Source of the DNA: Luteococcus sp038433135
Lineage (GTDB): Bacteria; Actinomycetota; Actinomycetes; Propionibacteriales; Propionibacteriaceae
Direction: 5' to 3'
Assembly (NCBI RefSeq): GCF_038433135.1
Contig: NZ_JBCDMV010000002.1
Span: 124,001-188,000, forward strand
Length of the DNA: 64,000 nt
Both the position numbers and the translations under genes were made by a program. Shown here in pieces: positions 7,249 to 15,253 of this stretch (positions within the stretch are counted from its first letter, which is position 1; each line of letters opens with the position of its first letter). The notes under the pieces were generated by a model. That model was not told the origin of the DNA. It made no database searches and saw nothing but the letters and a program-made list of their open reading frames with translations.

Positions 7249-7902
7249 TCAGACCTCGAAGTAGCCGTCGCGCTCCGCGTGGCTGAGGGCATCCGGCACG
7301 CCATGCACGGTGCGCCCCAGCATCCGGTACTTGCCGGAGACCCGTCGCAGGTAGGTGTCGACGGTGGAATCCGAGGCCGGCGGATTCATCAGGCGCCCAA
7401 CCGACTTGCGGGGAATTCCCTGGTGCAGGAGTTCCAGCGCCTCGATCTCGCGCGGGGCCAGCCGGGGGGTCAGCGTCGGATCCTTGATCAGCACGTCGGC
7501 CAGCTGGCTGCTCACCGCGAATTCGCGGGCCGCCGCGCCCTGGATCGTGCGGATCAGGCCGTCGAGCGGGTCATTCTTCAGAGCCAGGCCCAGGGCGCCG
7601 GCCGCCATGGCGCGTCGGATCGGCAGCGGGCGCAGCTCGGCGGTGTAGACGACGCTGGGAATGCCCAATTCGTCCAGCTTGGCAACCACATCCGGTCCCT
7701 TGAGGCCGTCCTTCAACTGCAGGTCAACCAGGGCGACGTCGACGGGATCGCGCTCGATCAGCCGGTAGAGGTCATCGGGCTCGGTGACCGAGTGAACGAT
7801 CTTCAACTGCCCAGCGCTGGCCTGCTCGATTGCCTGCAGGCCCGCGAGCACCACCGGATGGTCATCCAGGGCAGCGAGACGCAGCGGTCCGTCTTCATTC
7901 AT
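7249..7902 (-). CDS. LuxR/NarL-type response regulator without adjacent kinase
   Basis: The 217-residue protein has a receiver domain in residues 5-120: the acidic pocket LAALDDHP, the phosphoacceptor aspartate in ALVDLQL, a switch threonine in VVYTAEL and the lysine in LALKND. The C-terminal half is a LuxR-type HTH (LAPREIEALELLHQG, then VDTYLRRVSGKYRML) but the recognition region is altered and has an insertion, RLMNPPASDSTVDTY, compared with the family. ATG 7902 is preferred because AAGGA sits six bases upstream; an in-frame TTG occurs two codons earlier. No sensor kinase lies next to it. The two HPK7-like kinases at 27-33 kb also lack a regulator and are candidate partners by inference. 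Confidence 0.88.
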   Translation of the reverse strand: MNEDGPLRLAALDDHPVVLAGLQAIEQASAGQLKIVHSVTEPDDLYRLIERDPVDVALVDLQLKDGLKGPDVVAKLDELGIPSVVYTAELRPLPIRRAMAAGALGLALKNDPLDGLIRTIQGAAAREFAVSSQLADVLIKDPTLTPRLAPREIEALELLHQGIPRKSVGRLMNPPASDSTVDTYLRRVSGKYRMLGRTVHGVPDALSHAERDGYFEV

Positions 7903-7989
7903 CGGCAATCCTTGTGGGGTGGAGCTGTGAGCTGGTTGGTTCCGCGCTTGGTCGAGGCCAGTGCAACAGCAGTGCCATTCTCGCAGGTT

Positions 7990-8005
7990 TTGGTCACTTA
8001 ACCAA
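7990..8005. promoter_or_regulatory. Inverted repeat TTGGT-N6-ACCAA between divergent genes
   Basis: TTGGT at 7990-7994 and ACCAA at 8001-8005 form a small palindrome in the 187-bp region between the response regulator and the divergent coiled-coil gene. It could be an operator for either; nothing else supports it. Confidence 0.25.
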
Positions 8006-8089
8006 TACGGGGACTTGACGAATCCATGAGTTCATGGTCGAGGTCGGGGACATGGCCGGACCGGGCTCCCATAGGCTGGCGAGGTGGAC

Positions 8090-9232
8090 ATGGCAACGGT
8101 GCGGGAGCGGCTCTACGCGGGAGAACCGGAGGACTTTGTCGCCACCCGGAAAGGCTTGGCGCGCGAGGCCAGGGCCGCCAAGGATCGGGAGCTGGCCCGA
8201 CAGATCGAGGCGCTGCGTCGGCCCACCCGGGCGGCCTGGCTGGTGAACCTGCTGGCCAGGGCCGAACGGGATCGGCTGGTGGAGTTCTTCGGCCTGGGGG
8301 AGGAACTGGCCGAGTTGCACCGCTGCGGAACACCGCGCGACATCCAGGAGATGAATCGCCGACGCGGGCTGCTGTGCCTGCGGTTGGTCGCCAGCGCGAT
8401 GAAACTGGCGAACACCTATGGCCATCGGGCGTCGCTGCGCACCATGGACGAGGTGGAGGTGTGTCTGCAGGCCGGGCTGACCCACCCCGAAGCGGGTGCA
8501 GAGATGCTGAAGGGATGTCTGGTGAAGGCGCCGGAATCGGCGGCCGGTTTCCCGCTGGATCTGTTCGAGAGCGTGGGGCAGCACGCGACTCCCGGCGCGC
8601 CAGCCGAACCCCGCCGCAAGACCCCGGCGGCCGGGGTGATCCCCTCCCACCCCGTCAAGGGAGTGCCCCAACGGCCCACACCCCCGTTCGGCCCCGCGGG
8701 CGAGGCGGACCGTCCACTGGCCCCGGTGATCAGCCTGTCCGAGGCACGGCAACGGCACGCCCATCCGCCGGCCGCGTCGACGTCGCATGCCGCCTCCGAA
8801 AGCACCACGGCCCCGATGGCGGAGCCGTCGGTGGCGGGGCGGGGCGATCCCCAGCTGCGCGAGGTGGAGGATGCCTTGGCGGCGGCGCGGGCGATGCTGG
8901 CGGAACTCACGTCGGACCGCGACGCCGAAGCCTCCCGGCGGGAAACGCTGGACGCTGAGCTCACCGCCGCGGAAGCGGCCGAGCACCAGGCGGCTGCCGG
9001 CGCGACGGCGCAGCGGGGCAGGGTGGAGGAACTGGCAGCAGAACTGGCCCGGGCGCAGGCCGAACAGCGGCTCCGTGACGAGCGGGCCGAGGAGTCTCGA
9101 CGCCGCCTCGAAGCCCTGCGGCGGGAGCACGACGACGTCGCTCGCCGGCTGGAGCAGACCGAAAAGGATCTGGAGCAGGTGTCCTTCGAGCTGCAGTCCT
9201 TCGAGTCGATCTGGAAGATGCTGCACGGCTGA
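8090..9232 (+). CDS. Actinobacterial hypothetical protein with C-terminal coiled coil
   Basis: The first 160 residues form a helical domain that I recall from unnamed actinobacterial proteins (ATRKGLAREARAAKDRELAR, then RPTRAAWLVNLLAR). A proline- and alanine-rich linker (about 165-255) follows, then roughly 125 residues of heptad-like coiled coil rich in E, A, R and L to the end. No enzymatic motif is visible. A -10-like TAGGCT at 8072-8077 and GAGG five bases before ATG 8090 define the start, although the transcript could begin only a few bases upstream. The next gene, an SRPBCC protein, follows after 45 bases with its own TAGGCT box. Confidence 0.7.
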   Translation: MATVRERLYAGEPEDFVATRKGLAREARAAKDRELARQIEALRRPTRAAWLVNLLARAERDRLVEFFGLGEELAELHRCGTPRDIQEMNRRRGLLCLRLVASAMKLANTYGHRASLRTMDEVEVCLQAGLTHPEAGAEMLKGCLVKAPESAAGFPLDLFESVGQHATPGAPAEPRRKTPAAGVIPSHPVKGVPQRPTPPFGPAGEADRPLAPVISLSEARQRHAHPPAASTSHAASESTTAPMAEPSVAGRGDPQLREVEDALAAARAMLAELTSDRDAEASRRETLDAELTAAEAAEHQAAAGATAQRGRVEELAAELARAQAEQRLRDERAEESRRRLEALRREHDDVARRLEQTEKDLEQVSFELQSFESIWKMLHG

Positions 9233-9277
9233 CGAGGCGCATAGGCTTGGGTTCACTGTCGACCACAGGAGTTCCTC

Positions 9278-9736
9278 ATGGCCAAGCTCATCCATTCCGT
9301 CCAGCGCGTGGTGCAGGCCGGTCCCGACGTGATCTTCGACATGCTGGTGCACCCCGCCCGGCACTGCGAATTCGACGGCAGCGACACGGTTCGCACCGCC
9401 GCCACCGGCCCCGAACGGCTGAGCCTGGGCGATGACTTCGGGATGGGGATGACCAACAAGATCAGCTACACCTCCAGCAACCGGGTGGTGGAATTCGAGG
9501 AGGGGCGACGGATCGCCTGGCAGACCGGCCTCTTCCGCGGTGACAAGCGGATCTTCGGCGGCCAGGTCTGGCGCTACGAGCTGACCGACCGGGGCGACGG
9601 AAGCACCCTGGTCAAGGAGACCTTCGACCTGACCCATGCCCGGCCGGCGTCGCTGCTCAACCGCTTCGTCTCGGCCTCGACAGAGGTGAACATGCGCCAG
9701 ACCCTGGCGCGGATGGCGGCGCTGTTCGAGAACTGA
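9278..9736 (+). CDS. SRPBCC (polyketide cyclase/START-like) family protein
   Basis: The 152-residue product has the helix-grip ligand-binding pattern: a first strand IHSVQRVVQAGPDVIFDMLV, a middle GRRIAWQTG segment, VWRYELTDRGDGSTLVKETF and a long C-terminal helix with ARMAALFEN. Proteins of this superfamily bind hydrophobic small molecules or act as coenzyme Q-binding-like chaperones; the ligand is unknown. CAGGAG upstream of ATG 9278 and a TAGGCT box at 9242-9247 support the start. The gene ends 29 bases before the convergent HTH gene. Confidence 0.8.
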   Translation: MAKLIHSVQRVVQAGPDVIFDMLVHPARHCEFDGSDTVRTAATGPERLSLGDDFGMGMTNKISYTSSNRVVEFEEGRRIAWQTGLFRGDKRIFGGQVWRYELTDRGDGSTLVKETFDLTHARPASLLNRFVSASTEVNMRQTLARMAALFEN

Positions 9737-9744
9737 GCGACGCC

Positions 9745-9782
9745 CGGGTCAGAACAGACTCGGGTCAGAACAGACTCGGGTC
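9745..9782. repeat. 16-bp tandem duplication over the HTH gene stop
   Basis: CGGGTCAGAACAGACT occurs twice without change (9745-9760 and 9761-9776), followed by the first six bases of a third copy. The unit carries the last codons and stop of the minus-strand HTH gene, so the sequence coding for PSLF-stop is present twice in a row. Confidence 0.9.
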
Positions 9783-10172
9783 GGCCAGGTGGCGGCGCAA
9801 TTGTTCCCGGGTCTGCAGCAACCGCTCCGGCAGATCCGCGTCCAGGAAGTCCAGCGCGAGCACCAGCGCCATCACCTGGTCGTCGTCGAGTCGCAGCGGT
9901 GAGCGGCTACGGGTCACATCCAGCCAGACCCCGCCGCCGTGACCACCCCGGCCACGCAGGGGGAGCCGCGCGGAGCGCAGCCTCTCCAGGTCTCGCTCGA
10001 CGGTGCGTTCCGAGACCCCGAGCCGTTCGGCCAGGGCGTCGACCGCCAAGGGCTCGCCGCGCTGGTCCAGCAACACCTGCAGCACCTCCTGCTGCCGCGC
10101 GATCTGCCGGCTGGTGGTGCGCGGATCGGTGGGGCGCGGCTTGGGGTTCAGGCGACGCGGTGTTCGGCTCAC
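9765..10172 (-). CDS. Small HTH_11/YafY-type DNA-binding protein
   Basis: The 135-residue protein carries a winged helix-turn-helix of the DeoR/HTH_11 type: RQIARQQEVLQVLLDQRG, then DALAERLGVSERTVERDLER, then a glycine-rich wing GRGGHGGGVWLD. This matches the N-terminal domain of WYL regulators, but the WYL ligand domain is absent. The C-terminal 40 residues are helical. The GTG start at 10172 is supported by GGGGGAG about eight bases upstream; the reading frame continues further upstream but is antisense to the YczE gene. It lies 41 bases downstream of that gene on the same strand, so both are probably co-transcribed and it may regulate it. Confidence 0.75.
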   Translation of the reverse strand: MSRTPRRLNPKPRPTDPRTTSRQIARQQEVLQVLLDQRGEPLAVDALAERLGVSERTVERDLERLRSARLPLRGRGGHGGGVWLDVTRSRSPLRLDDDQVMALVLALDFLDADLPERLLQTREQLRRHLADPSLF

Positions 10173-10213
10173 CCGTCCAGTCTCCCCCGAATCGGGCGAT
10201 CCGTGGAAGGGGG

Positions 10214-10885
10214 TCATCTGGTGGTGGCCGGGGCGGCGACGCGAACCAACCAGTACGGCAGCATCCATTGCACCAGCGGGCCGATCGCCAGCGCGTATGC
10301 CACCGTCCCCAGCCCGACCGGGCCGCCCAGCAGCCAGCCCAGCGCCAGCACGGTCACCTCGATGCCGGTGCGCACCACACCGATTCGCCAACCGGTGCGT
10401 TCGCTGAGCGACGTCATCAGTCCGTCGCGCGGGCCCGGACCCAACTGACTGCCGATGTACATGGCGCCGGCCAGCCCGTTGAGTACGATCCCCGACGCCA
10501 GCAGCCCGAGCCGCAACGCCCAGCCGGGCGCGCCCGTTGCCGTGATGCCCGGCAGGGCCGCCAGGGTCACGTCGATCGCGATCCCCACGACGAAGATGTT
10601 CAACACCGTGCCCAGCCCCGGCCACTGGCGCAGAGGGATCCACGACAGCAACACGACGACGCCGACCAGGATCGAGACGGTGCCGATGCTCAACGGGAGG
10701 TGCCGGGCGATGCCGACGTGCAGCACATCCCACGGCGACAGCCCCAGCCGGCTGCGCAGCACCAGCGCGATGGACGCGCCGAAGATCCACAGCCCGATCA
10801 TCAGCTGGGCGATCCGCCGGGGCATCCGCCCGGCGCGCAGCTGTTGTCTGGGCGTCAGGTTGAGCAGCTCCGGGGCGGCGGTCAT
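10214..10885 (-). CDS. YczE/YyaS/YitT-type membrane protein
   Basis: The 223-residue product has five hydrophobic spans and the family signatures SRLGLSPWDVLH near the first span and GPGPRDGLMTSLSERTG in the loop after the fourth, both typical of the YczE (COG2364) group. The function is unknown; in bacilli YczE is linked to surfactin-type lipopeptide production. ATG 10885 gives MTAAPELL. It is immediately followed by the HTH_11 protein gene, a common pairing of membrane protein and regulator. Confidence 0.85.
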   Translation of the reverse strand: MTAAPELLNLTPRQQLRAGRMPRRIAQLMIGLWIFGASIALVLRSRLGLSPWDVLHVGIARHLPLSIGTVSILVGVVVLLSWIPLRQWPGLGTVLNIFVVGIAIDVTLAALPGITATGAPGWALRLGLLASGIVLNGLAGAMYIGSQLGPGPRDGLMTSLSERTGWRIGVVRTGIEVTVLALGWLLGGPVGLGTVAYALAIGPLVQWMLPYWLVRVAAPATTR

Positions 10886-10940
10886 GCGCCCATCCTGACC
10901 GGTCCTCGGGTGGCGTGGCAATGCGTCCCAACGGGCCGCG

Positions 10941-10980
10941 CCCTGCTCCTTGAACTGTGGCCCTGCTCCTCGAGCTGCGG
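10941..10980. repeat. Imperfect 20-bp tandem repeat upstream of the YczE gene
   Basis: Two adjacent 20-base units beginning CCCTGCTCCT and ending CTGYGG differ at four positions. They lie about 55 bases upstream of the YczE gene start, where repeated protein-binding sites could occur. No other support. Confidence 0.5.
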
Positions 10981-11084
10981 TCCTGCCATGGTCATTACCG
11001 GCGCAGGCCGACGCTTCGTGGAACAAGGGACGATTTCGTTGAGCAGGCTGGGACGTGGTGGAGCTGGGTGGTGTCTCGACAGGA

Positions 11085-12044
11085 CTAGTGCGGCACCTCG
11101 CGCGGGGCGGTGCGGGCCAAGCCCTGACGGATGTCGATCAGCCGCTTGGCGTGCTCTTGGAGGGCCAGGTCCTCGGGTAGCCGGGGGTTCCAGGACCGCA
11201 CGTGCTGCTTTCGGGTGCCCGTCTCGTCCAGCGCCACCAGCACCATCAGGCAATGGGTGGTGGTCTCCATCTCGTTCTTCATCGGGTCACCGGAGCGGAC
11301 GTGCACGCTGACGTGCATGGAGCTGTGGCCGGTGTGGATCAGCCGAGCCTCCACCTCCACCAGGTGACCGATGTGGATCGGGCGGTAGAAGCGCACGCCA
11401 CCGGCGAAGACGGCGATCGCCGGGCCCTGATGCCAGGTCTTGGCGACCAGGTTGGCCGCCTCATCGATCCACTCCATCGCGATGCCGCCGTGCACCTTGC
11501 CGCCCCAGTTCACGTCGGTGGGCTTGGCCAGGAAGCGCAGGGTGCGCTGCAGTGCCTCGGTCTGGTCGGTGTAGACCTGCCGGGCCATGTCCTGTTCGAT
11601 CTCCTTGCGGCCCTCGATCCGGCGGATGGCGATCTGCTGCTGCTCGATCTCCCAGTCGGTCTCGGGCTGGAAGCTGGTCACCTCGACGGACTTTCCCTTG
11701 CCGTCGGTGGCGACGAAGATGATCAGGCACTGGCAGGTGACGGTCAGCTCGCCGGTGCGCGGGTTGCCGGAGCTGACGGTGCAGACGATGTGCATGGAGC
11801 TGCGCCCGGTGTGCACCATCCGTGCCTGGATCTCCACCAGCTCGCCGACCAGGACGGGGCGCTTGAAGCGCACATTGCCCACATAGGCAGTGACGCAGTA
11901 GGAGCCGCTCCAGGCGACGGCCTCGGCATAGCCCGCCTTGTCGATCCAGGCCAGCACCGTGCCGCCCTCCACATGGCCCTTCTCATTGCCCTCCATCGGG
12001 GCAGCGAGGAATCGCAGAGTGGTTTCGCGTTGCGTGCCAGCCAT
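11085..12044 (-). CDS. Double-hotdog acyl-CoA thioesterase
   Basis: The 319-residue protein consists of two homologous hotdog domains (about 5-130 and 165-290). Each has the BACH/YciA-type pattern: EGNEKGHVEGGTVLAWIDKA in the first and DVNWGGKVHGGIAMEWIDEA in the second, followed by VRFKRPVLVGELVEIQARMV and VRFYRPIHIGHLVEVEARLI. Such enzymes hydrolyse acyl-CoA in the cytosol. It is divergent from the paaJ operon and shares a 183-bp control region with a CRP-like site, so it may act with phenylacetate degradation by releasing CoA from stalled intermediates; that link is inference. Confidence 0.88.
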   Translation of the reverse strand: MAGTQRETTLRFLAAPMEGNEKGHVEGGTVLAWIDKAGYAEAVAWSGSYCVTAYVGNVRFKRPVLVGELVEIQARMVHTGRSSMHIVCTVSSGNPRTGELTVTCQCLIIFVATDGKGKSVEVTSFQPETDWEIEQQQIAIRRIEGRKEIEQDMARQVYTDQTEALQRTLRFLAKPTDVNWGGKVHGGIAMEWIDEAANLVAKTWHQGPAIAVFAGGVRFYRPIHIGHLVEVEARLIHTGHSSMHVSVHVRSGDPMKNEMETTTHCLMVLVALDETGTRKQHVRSWNPRLPEDLALQEHAKRLIDIRQGLARTAPREVPH

Positions 12045-12073
12045 GTCAGTTCCGTTCGGGTAGCGCCGTTGCC

Positions 12074-12093
12074 GGGAGGCGGATCAGCCTCCC
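12074..12093 (+). terminator. GC-rich hairpin in the thioesterase-paaJ intergenic region
   Basis: GGGAGGC at 12074-12080 pairs exactly with GCCTCCC at 12087-12093 around a six-base loop, followed by TT. It lies in the 5' region of the minus-strand thioesterase gene and just before the CRP-like site. It could be a leader hairpin rather than a terminator. Confidence 0.3.
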
Positions 12094-12094
12094 T

Positions 12095-12110
12095 TGTGAT
12101 CCAGTTCACA
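12095..12110. promoter_or_regulatory. CRP/GlxR-type binding site
   Basis: TGTGATCCAGTTCACA is an exact match to the CRP-family consensus TGTGA-N6-TCACA, which the actinobacterial regulators GlxR and Crp also bind. It sits between the divergent thioesterase gene and the paaJ operon, about 98 bases upstream of the inferred paaJ start point and some 50 bases from the thioesterase start codon. Confidence 0.7.
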
Positions 12111-12165
12111 GTTTCTCGCGACGGGGGACAGGAGGCAAGGGCTGTCCCACCGCGCCGAAACACCA

Positions 12166-12197
12166 TTGCGCAATAACCGACTGTTCGTTAAGTTATT
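12166..12197 (+). promoter_or_regulatory. paaJ promoter with probable PaaR operator
   Basis: TTGCGC at 12166-12171 and TAAGTT at 12189-12194 with a 17-base spacer make a plausible promoter. The segment 12176-12197 (ACCGACTGTTCGTT then AAGTTATT) aligns without gaps to the better conserved palindrome upstream of paaA, including the AGTTATT tail. It is the weakest of five related sites, matching the 14-base core at eight positions. Confidence 0.5.
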
Positions 12198-12227
12198 CCT
12201 GATTCCCGGCTGCAAGGAGGCAGGCAG

Positions 12228-13445
12228 ATGACACAATCGACGACACCGCAGGCCTATCTGGTCTCGGGCAAGCGCACGCCCGTCGGCCGCTATGGCGGTG
12301 CGCTCTCCAGCGTGCGCCCGGACGACTTGGCGGCGCTCACCATCAAGGCGGTGATCGACGACGCAGGGCTGGACCCGGCCGTCGTCGACGAGGTGATCCT
12401 GGGTAATGCCAATGGCGCCGGCGAGGAGAACCGTAATGTCGCCCGGATGGCCTGGCTGCTGGCCGGCTACCCGGACACGGTGCCCGGCATCACTGTAAAC
12501 CGCCTCTGCGCGTCCGGGATGAGTGCGATCGGCCTGGCCAGCGCGATGATCCAGTCCGGGCAGGCCGAGGTGATCGTCGCCGGTGGCGTCGAATCCATGT
12601 CCCGAGCGCCCTGGGTGCAGGCCAAGCCCACCGCTGCCTTCGCCAAGCCGGGGGAGAGCTTCGACACGTCGATCGGCTGGCGCTTCGTCAATCCGGTCTT
12701 CGCGGCGCAGGACAAGATGACCTTCTCCATGCCGGAGACCGCGGAGGAGGTGGCCCGCGTCGACGAGATCTCCCGCGAGGACGCCGACGCCTTCGCCGTC
12801 CGCTCCCACGAGCTGGCCCTGGCCGCCATCGAGGCAGGGCGCTTCGACGCCGAGATCGTCCCCGTCCCGGTGAAGGACCGCAAGGGCAATGTCACCATGG
12901 TCACCACCGACGAGGGCCCCCGCCCCGGCACCAGCATGGAGGTGCTCGCCAAGCTGAAGCCCGTGGTCAAGGGCGGTTTCAATGTGACCGCCGGCAATGC
13001 CTCCAGCCTGAACGACGGCGCCTCGGCGATCATCGTCGCCAGCGAGGCCGCAATCGAGAAGTACGGCCTGAAGGCCCGCGCCCGGGTGGTGCAGGTCACC
13101 GCCGCCGGCGTCCCCGCCCCGATCATGGGCATCGGCCCCGTGCCTGCCACCCAGAAGGCGCTGGAGCGGGCCGGCTGGACCTTGGACTCCATCGGCGCTG
13201 TCGAGCTGAACGAGGCCTTCGCCAGTCAGTCGCTGGCCTGCATGCGTCGGCTGGGTCTCAATTCTGAGATCGTCAACCGCGACGGCGGCGCCATCGCGCT
13301 TGGCCACCCGCTGGGCTCGTCAGGTTCCCGGATCACCATCACCCTGCTGGGTCGGATGGAACGCGAGGACGTTGAGCGGGGGCTGGCGACGATGTGTGTC
13401 GGCGTCGGTCAGGGCACCGCGATCCTGGTGGAGCGGGTGAAGTGA
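12228..13445 (+). CDS. paaJ: Thiolase of phenylacetate degradation (3-oxoadipyl-CoA thiolase)
   Basis: PaaJ cleaves 3-oxo-5,6-dehydrosuberyl-CoA and 3-oxoadipyl-CoA with CoA to release acetyl-CoA and finally succinyl-CoA. The 405-residue sequence has the thiolase hallmarks: nucleophilic Cys94 in NRLCASGM, NEAFASQ, GGAIALGHPLGSSG with the catalytic histidine, and the second cysteine in CVGVGQG. AAGGAGG lies seven bases before ATG 12228. It overlaps paaF by four bases and heads the paaJ-paaF-paaH operon. Sequence alone cannot exclude a general acetyl-CoA acetyltransferase; the paa context decides the name. Confidence 0.88.
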   Translation: MTQSTTPQAYLVSGKRTPVGRYGGALSSVRPDDLAALTIKAVIDDAGLDPAVVDEVILGNANGAGEENRNVARMAWLLAGYPDTVPGITVNRLCASGMSAIGLASAMIQSGQAEVIVAGGVESMSRAPWVQAKPTAAFAKPGESFDTSIGWRFVNPVFAAQDKMTFSMPETAEEVARVDEISREDADAFAVRSHELALAAIEAGRFDAEIVPVPVKDRKGNVTMVTTDEGPRPGTSMEVLAKLKPVVKGGFNVTAGNASSLNDGASAIIVASEAAIEKYGLKARARVVQVTAAGVPAPIMGIGPVPATQKALERAGWTLDSIGAVELNEAFASQSLACMRRLGLNSEIVNRDGGAIALGHPLGSSGSRITITLLGRMEREDVERGLATMCVGVGQGTAILVERVK

Positions 13446-14239
13446 GCGCCCCCACGAACCCGGCCCCCACGATCCCCGAGCCTGTCGAGGGGTGGACCGC
13501 CATCACCGTCGAGGAACGTGACGACCGCCTCTTGGTGCGGCTGGATCGCCCCGAGCTGCGCAATGCGATCGACCAGACCATGGTCGACGAACTGCACGCG
13601 GTCTGCGACCACCTGGAACGCAACCCCAAGATCCTGATCCTCACCGGCACCACGGTCAACGGCAAGGGCATCTTCGCCTCCGGCGCCGACATCGCCCAGC
13701 TGCGCGAACGTCGCCGCGAGGACGCGCTGGCCGGCATCAACTCGCAGCTCTTCGCCCGGATCGCGAAGCTGCCGATGCCCGTGATCGCCGCCCTCGACGG
13801 CTGGACCCTGGGCGGCGGCGCCGAACTGGCCTATGCCGCCGACTTCCGGATCGCCACCCCGCAGGTCAAGATCGGCCAGCCCGAGACCAACCTGGGGATC
13901 AGCGCCGCCGCCGGTGCCCTGTGGCGGCTGAAGGAGCTCGTCGGGGAGCCATTGGCCAAGGAGATCGTTCTGGCCGGTCGGATCCTGGACGCCGACGAGG
14001 CCCTGGCCTGCCATCTGGTCACCGAGCTGCACCCCAGCGAGGGTCTGCTGGATGCGGCCCATGCCCTGGCCGACCGGATCGGGACGCAGGACGCCCTGGC
14101 CGTGCGGATCAGCAAGGCCGTCTTCCACATGCCCGCCGACGCCCACCCGATGGTGGACCAGCTGGCCCAGGCCGTGCTCTTCGAGAGCCAGGCCAAGTTC
14201 GACCGGATGCAGGCCTTCCTGGATCGCAAGAAGAAGTGA
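13442..14239 (+). CDS. paaF: Enoyl-CoA hydratase of phenylacetate beta-oxidation
   Basis: A crotonase-fold protein of 265 residues that would hydrate 2,3-dehydroadipyl-CoA. ASGADIAQL forms the first oxyanion segment and DGWTLGGGAELAYAADFRIA the second; QPETNLGI contains the catalytic glutamate position. GTG 13442 overlaps the paaJ stop (GTGA). The first 18 residues (SAPTNPAPTIPEPVEGWTAI) are not part of the fold: the sequence coding TIPEPVEG is an in-frame copy of the dispersed palindromic repeat at 13468-13492. Removing it would leave an ordinary enoyl-CoA hydratase start. Confidence 0.85.
   Translation: MSAPTNPAPTIPEPVEGWTAITVEERDDRLLVRLDRPELRNAIDQTMVDELHAVCDHLERNPKILILTGTTVNGKGIFASGADIAQLRERRREDALAGINSQLFARIAKLPMPVIAALDGWTLGGGAELAYAADFRIATPQVKIGQPETNLGISAAAGALWRLKELVGEPLAKEIVLAGRILDADEALACHLVTELHPSEGLLDAAHALADRIGTQDALAVRISKAVFHMPADAHPMVDQLAQAVLFESQAKFDRMQAFLDRKKK
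13468..13492. repeat. Dispersed palindromic repeat arm inside paaF
   Basis: CACGATCCCCGAGCCTG continuing TCGAGGGG is the right arm of the dispersed repeat, here translated in frame as TIPEPVEG within the N-terminal tail of the paaF product. Confidence 0.8.
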
Positions 14240-14271
14240 CCGTGACCACTGTGACCTTGAGAGGCAATGAG

Positions 14272-15126
14272 ATGACCCAGAATCAGGTTCCCGGCCGCGT
14301 CGGCGTGCTCGGTGGCGGCCAGATGGGCTCCGGCATCGCCCACGGCTTCTTGGCCAGTGGCGCCGACGTCGTCGTGGTGGAACGAGACCAGGCCAGCGCC
14401 GACGCCGCCCGCGAGCGGGTGCTGAAGGCCGTCGATGCCTCCATCGAACGCGGCAAGATCAGTGGCAGTCACGACGACTGGGCCGCGAAGCTGCAGGTGG
14501 CGGTCGGTTACGACGCCTTCGCCGACTGCGACCTTGTGGTGGAGGCCGTCCCCGAGGTGTGGGAGCTCAAGGTCAGTTCCCTGACCGGCGTTGAGAAGGT
14601 GCTGCGCTCCGAGGCGTGGCTGGCCAGCAATACCTCGTCGATGAGCATCAACGGCCTGGCCAAGGAATTGCAGCGTCCGGAACGCTTCTGCGGCCTGCAC
14701 TTCTTCAACCCCGTGCCCGCCAGCAAGCTGGTGGAGGTGGTGATCGGCGAGCAGACCGGCGACGAGTTGAAGGCGCTCTCTGCGCAGTGGGTGGAAGGAC
14801 TGGGCAAGACCGCCGTCGTCGTCAACGACGCCCCCGGCTTCGCCAGCTCCCGGCTGGGTGTGTGCATCGCGCTCGAGGCCATTCGGATGGTTGAGGAGGG
14901 CGTTGCCGAGCCCCAGGCGATCGACGACGCGATGGTGCTTGGCTACAAGTTCCCGATCGGCCCGCTCGCGTTGACCGATCTGGTGGGCCTAGACGTCCGG
15001 CTGGGAATCGCCGAATATCTGGCCGGCCAGCTGGGCGAGCGCTTCGATCCGCCGCAACTGATGCGAGACATGGTGACCCGTGGCGAGCTCGGCAAGAAGT
15101 CCGGCAAGGGCTTCTACGCGTACTGA
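14272..15126 (+). CDS. paaH: 3-hydroxyacyl-CoA dehydrogenase of phenylacetate degradation
   Basis: The 284-residue NAD-dependent dehydrogenase would oxidise 3-hydroxyadipyl-CoA to 3-oxoadipyl-CoA. GVLGGGQMGSGIAHGF is the Rossmann nucleotide-binding motif, NTSSMSINGLA and GLHFFNPVPASKLVEVV contain the serine and the catalytic histidine (HFFNP), and VVVNDAPGFASSRL carries the conserved asparagine; the C-terminal domain ends in SGKGFYAY, as in 3-hydroxybutyryl-CoA dehydrogenases. ATG 14272 has GAGG seven bases upstream. It follows paaF by 32 bases and ends the operon. Confidence 0.88.
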   Translation: MTQNQVPGRVGVLGGGQMGSGIAHGFLASGADVVVVERDQASADAARERVLKAVDASIERGKISGSHDDWAAKLQVAVGYDAFADCDLVVEAVPEVWELKVSSLTGVEKVLRSEAWLASNTSSMSINGLAKELQRPERFCGLHFFNPVPASKLVEVVIGEQTGDELKALSAQWVEGLGKTAVVVNDAPGFASSRLGVCIALEAIRMVEEGVAEPQAIDDAMVLGYKFPIGPLALTDLVGLDVRLGIAEYLAGQLGERFDPPQLMRDMVTRGELGKKSGKGFYAY

Positions 15127-15253
15127 TGATTGAGGGGGGGGCGACCCTCTCAAGGCCCCGCGGGACACTCGCGCGCACCGGCTCGGCCGCTCGCTGCGCT
15201 CGCGTTGGTCTGCGCTCGTGGCAGGAAGGGTTGAGGGGGCTGGCCGGTCCGGC

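Noticed and set aside
6753..7286. 177-codon plus-strand frame downstream of the small ORF
   Set aside because: Codon use is irregular and the translation is rich in W, C and R without any pattern; it also runs into the response regulator end.
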